From the NCBI GenBank assembly GCA_935421135.1, contig OW285196.1, positions 12,707,001-12,771,000 on the forward strand: DNA of 64,000 bases. The letters run 5' to 3'. Below are positions 62,512 to 64,000 of this stretch, one piece after another. The translations under genes and the position numbers were made by a program. Every line of letters starts with the position of its first letter. Within the stretch, counting starts at the first letter, position 1. The notes below the pieces were generated by a model. The model had not been told where the DNA came from and searched no databases. It saw nothing but the letters and a program-made list of their open reading frames with translations. The DNA comes from Bugulina stolonifera. Its lineage: Eukaryota > Bryozoa > Gymnolaemata > Cheilostomatida > Bugulidae.

Positions 62512-64000
62512 CTGTAAAGTAACAATAGCAACATGACGCCATAGAGTATAACTGAATGGGCCACTGCAGAGGGCTCAAGCAGTCATGATCACATAGACAT
62601 CCGCCATGACCATGACCGAAAAAATTGCAAATTTCCAACAACAGGTTACAATGTCACCAGAGGAGTATATACAAAAGGTCACTCTTCTTCAAATGACTAT
62701 GATTTTCTTGCATTTCAATAAAACTGATCATATTCAGTATATTAGTTACACAAGGTAACTAACTAGGTCATGTTAGCCGGCTTATGGCTACTGTTCAGAC
62801 AGCAATATAGAGCTACACTGTACACTACTAGTAATCTAGGGACTAGTAGTCTACCACAGCCAGAAGTCACATCATGCAAGTATCTAATATTTGCCGGCAA
62901 TATCTTCAACTACTCCTTGTGAACTAATGACATGCTATGGAAATATGCTAATATCAATATGACAGATAAAATACTTAGTGTTGCAATAAAAATACCAAAC
63001 CACCTGAAAAACATCATGACCTGGATAAAATCAGTGAAGCATAAACAATGGGCCGCCTTCTTTCTGCAATGAGCAATAAATACATGATTGTGATCTCCCC
63101 CAACATGACACTTTTATACAGATTGTATAATATCTAGTCAATTTTTTCAAGTAGGCCTACAAATAGTGCAGTGCCCCATGAGATACCATACAATTTCATC
63201 GGTTGTTTCTATAGCAATTATAGAGATTAAACAACAAAAAGTTGGACAGTTGGAGTATCGCCGCTGCCTGACCAGTGCAACCAGTAAACAGGAAAAGCAC
63301 AGATCTAAGGCTGCTTTCAACGATGTCGTTTTGGTTCCTTGAAAATCTAACTAGTTACCAAGTTATTCCTATTATTTTACTCGAGCACAGTGACTTAACC
63401 AAAGCATAATTGGTATATACTTGCACAACTTGGCTAGTAGCCTGTGGTCTAGCTTAATGCTTCCTGGCATCGGTAAATAGACACCCAACCAAACATGAAA
63501 AAGGTTAAATTAAGATAAACTATGCAAATATGAAACTACACAATTTGACCTTCCGCACTTGCCTGCCTGAGTTAGCAAAGAATGTAGGAATATAAAATGA
63601 GCTGCTGGGAGTTTTCTACCGCCACTGTGGACGCAAGCACTTTGGGGTTCTTTGCATTGTCATCGCTGGCATTTGTAGTTCAGTATAGTGGTAGGAGATA
63701 ACTCCTGACAGCTCATAAATGGAGGTTTAGATTCAATTGACACTATTAATGTGCATCAACTAGGGACTGTATTTCCTATTTGTTCTACTATTAGGCCATC
63801 ATTGGTGTAAGATAGCTACAGCAGCAATGTCCAGTAGGGTAGTGAAAGAGATCAGAATACTTGATCAGTGACCAATGACTCAGGCCAACTGAGTCAGTGA
63901 CACATTTGCCTAAAATGAGTCAGCCAGTGATTGCACAGTGCTCTTCAGGCCTCACTCGAAATCAGTTGGGCCTCTCACATGTGCAACACTTCTAGTTTTT
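62512..64000. other. Region upstream of the identified ATP1B exons
   Basis: Should hold the first exon and promoter of the ATPase beta gene. No reading with the usual N-terminal F-L-W-N and G-R-T-x-x-S-W motifs was found; a frame around 63590-63670 on minus is open but not recognisable. Confidence 0.35.

Noticed and set aside
62363..62641. Start of ATP1B at an ATG just upstream of the membrane exon
   Set aside because: The upstream part is intron before a good acceptor (TTTACAG at 62512) and lacks the cytosolic motifs of the family.

Overview
The window is animal nuclear DNA. It has spliced genes with GT/AG introns, many intronic minisatellites and an AT-rich background. The three host genes (ARAP-type GTPase regulator, GABA-B-like class C receptor, Na+/K+-ATPase beta subunit) are metazoan families. 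Gene content and intron style would suit an early-branching marine invertebrate such as a sponge, but nothing here fixes the species.

Layout. (1) 1-15528, plus strand: 3' part of an ARAP gene, about 25 exons coding PH - ArfGAP - ankyrin - PH - PH - RhoGAP - RA - PH; the SAM/first PH end lies off the window to the left. (2) 49780-16451, minus strand: a whole GABA-B-receptor-like gene of 16 recognised coding exons, with signal peptide, ligand-binding domain, seven-helix domain, coiled coil and long serine-rich tail. It is tail-to-tail with ARAP. (3) 24068-34947: a complete Polinton/Maverick element (10,880 bp) inside a 17-kb intron of the receptor gene, antisense to it. It has 721-bp terminal inverted repeats that are almost identical, and a 6-bp target duplication GGTGCG. 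(4) 54688-55929: a degraded hAT transposon with an 8-bp target duplication. (5) 62511-58409, minus strand: Na+/K+-ATPase beta subunit, all exons except the N-terminal cytosolic one.

The Polinton has an intact virion-type gene set: A32-like packaging ATPase, chromodomain integrase, penton-like and major capsid-like proteins, a pVI/pX-like small protein, adenain-type protease, and several proteins without a known role. It has no room for the usual protein-primed DNA polymerase B. Where one might expect it, near the right end, there is a 740-bp palindrome made of two head-to-head arrays of a 31-bp repeat, with a TATA promoter pointing outward from each side. The left promoter drives an 86-codon gene; the right one runs into a 22-codon reading frame and then the terminal repeat. 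This polymerase-less, apparently young element with a palindromic centre is the most unusual object in the window.

A second theme is that several minisatellites start at or next to a 5' splice site and repeat the splice-site sequence itself, in all three host genes.
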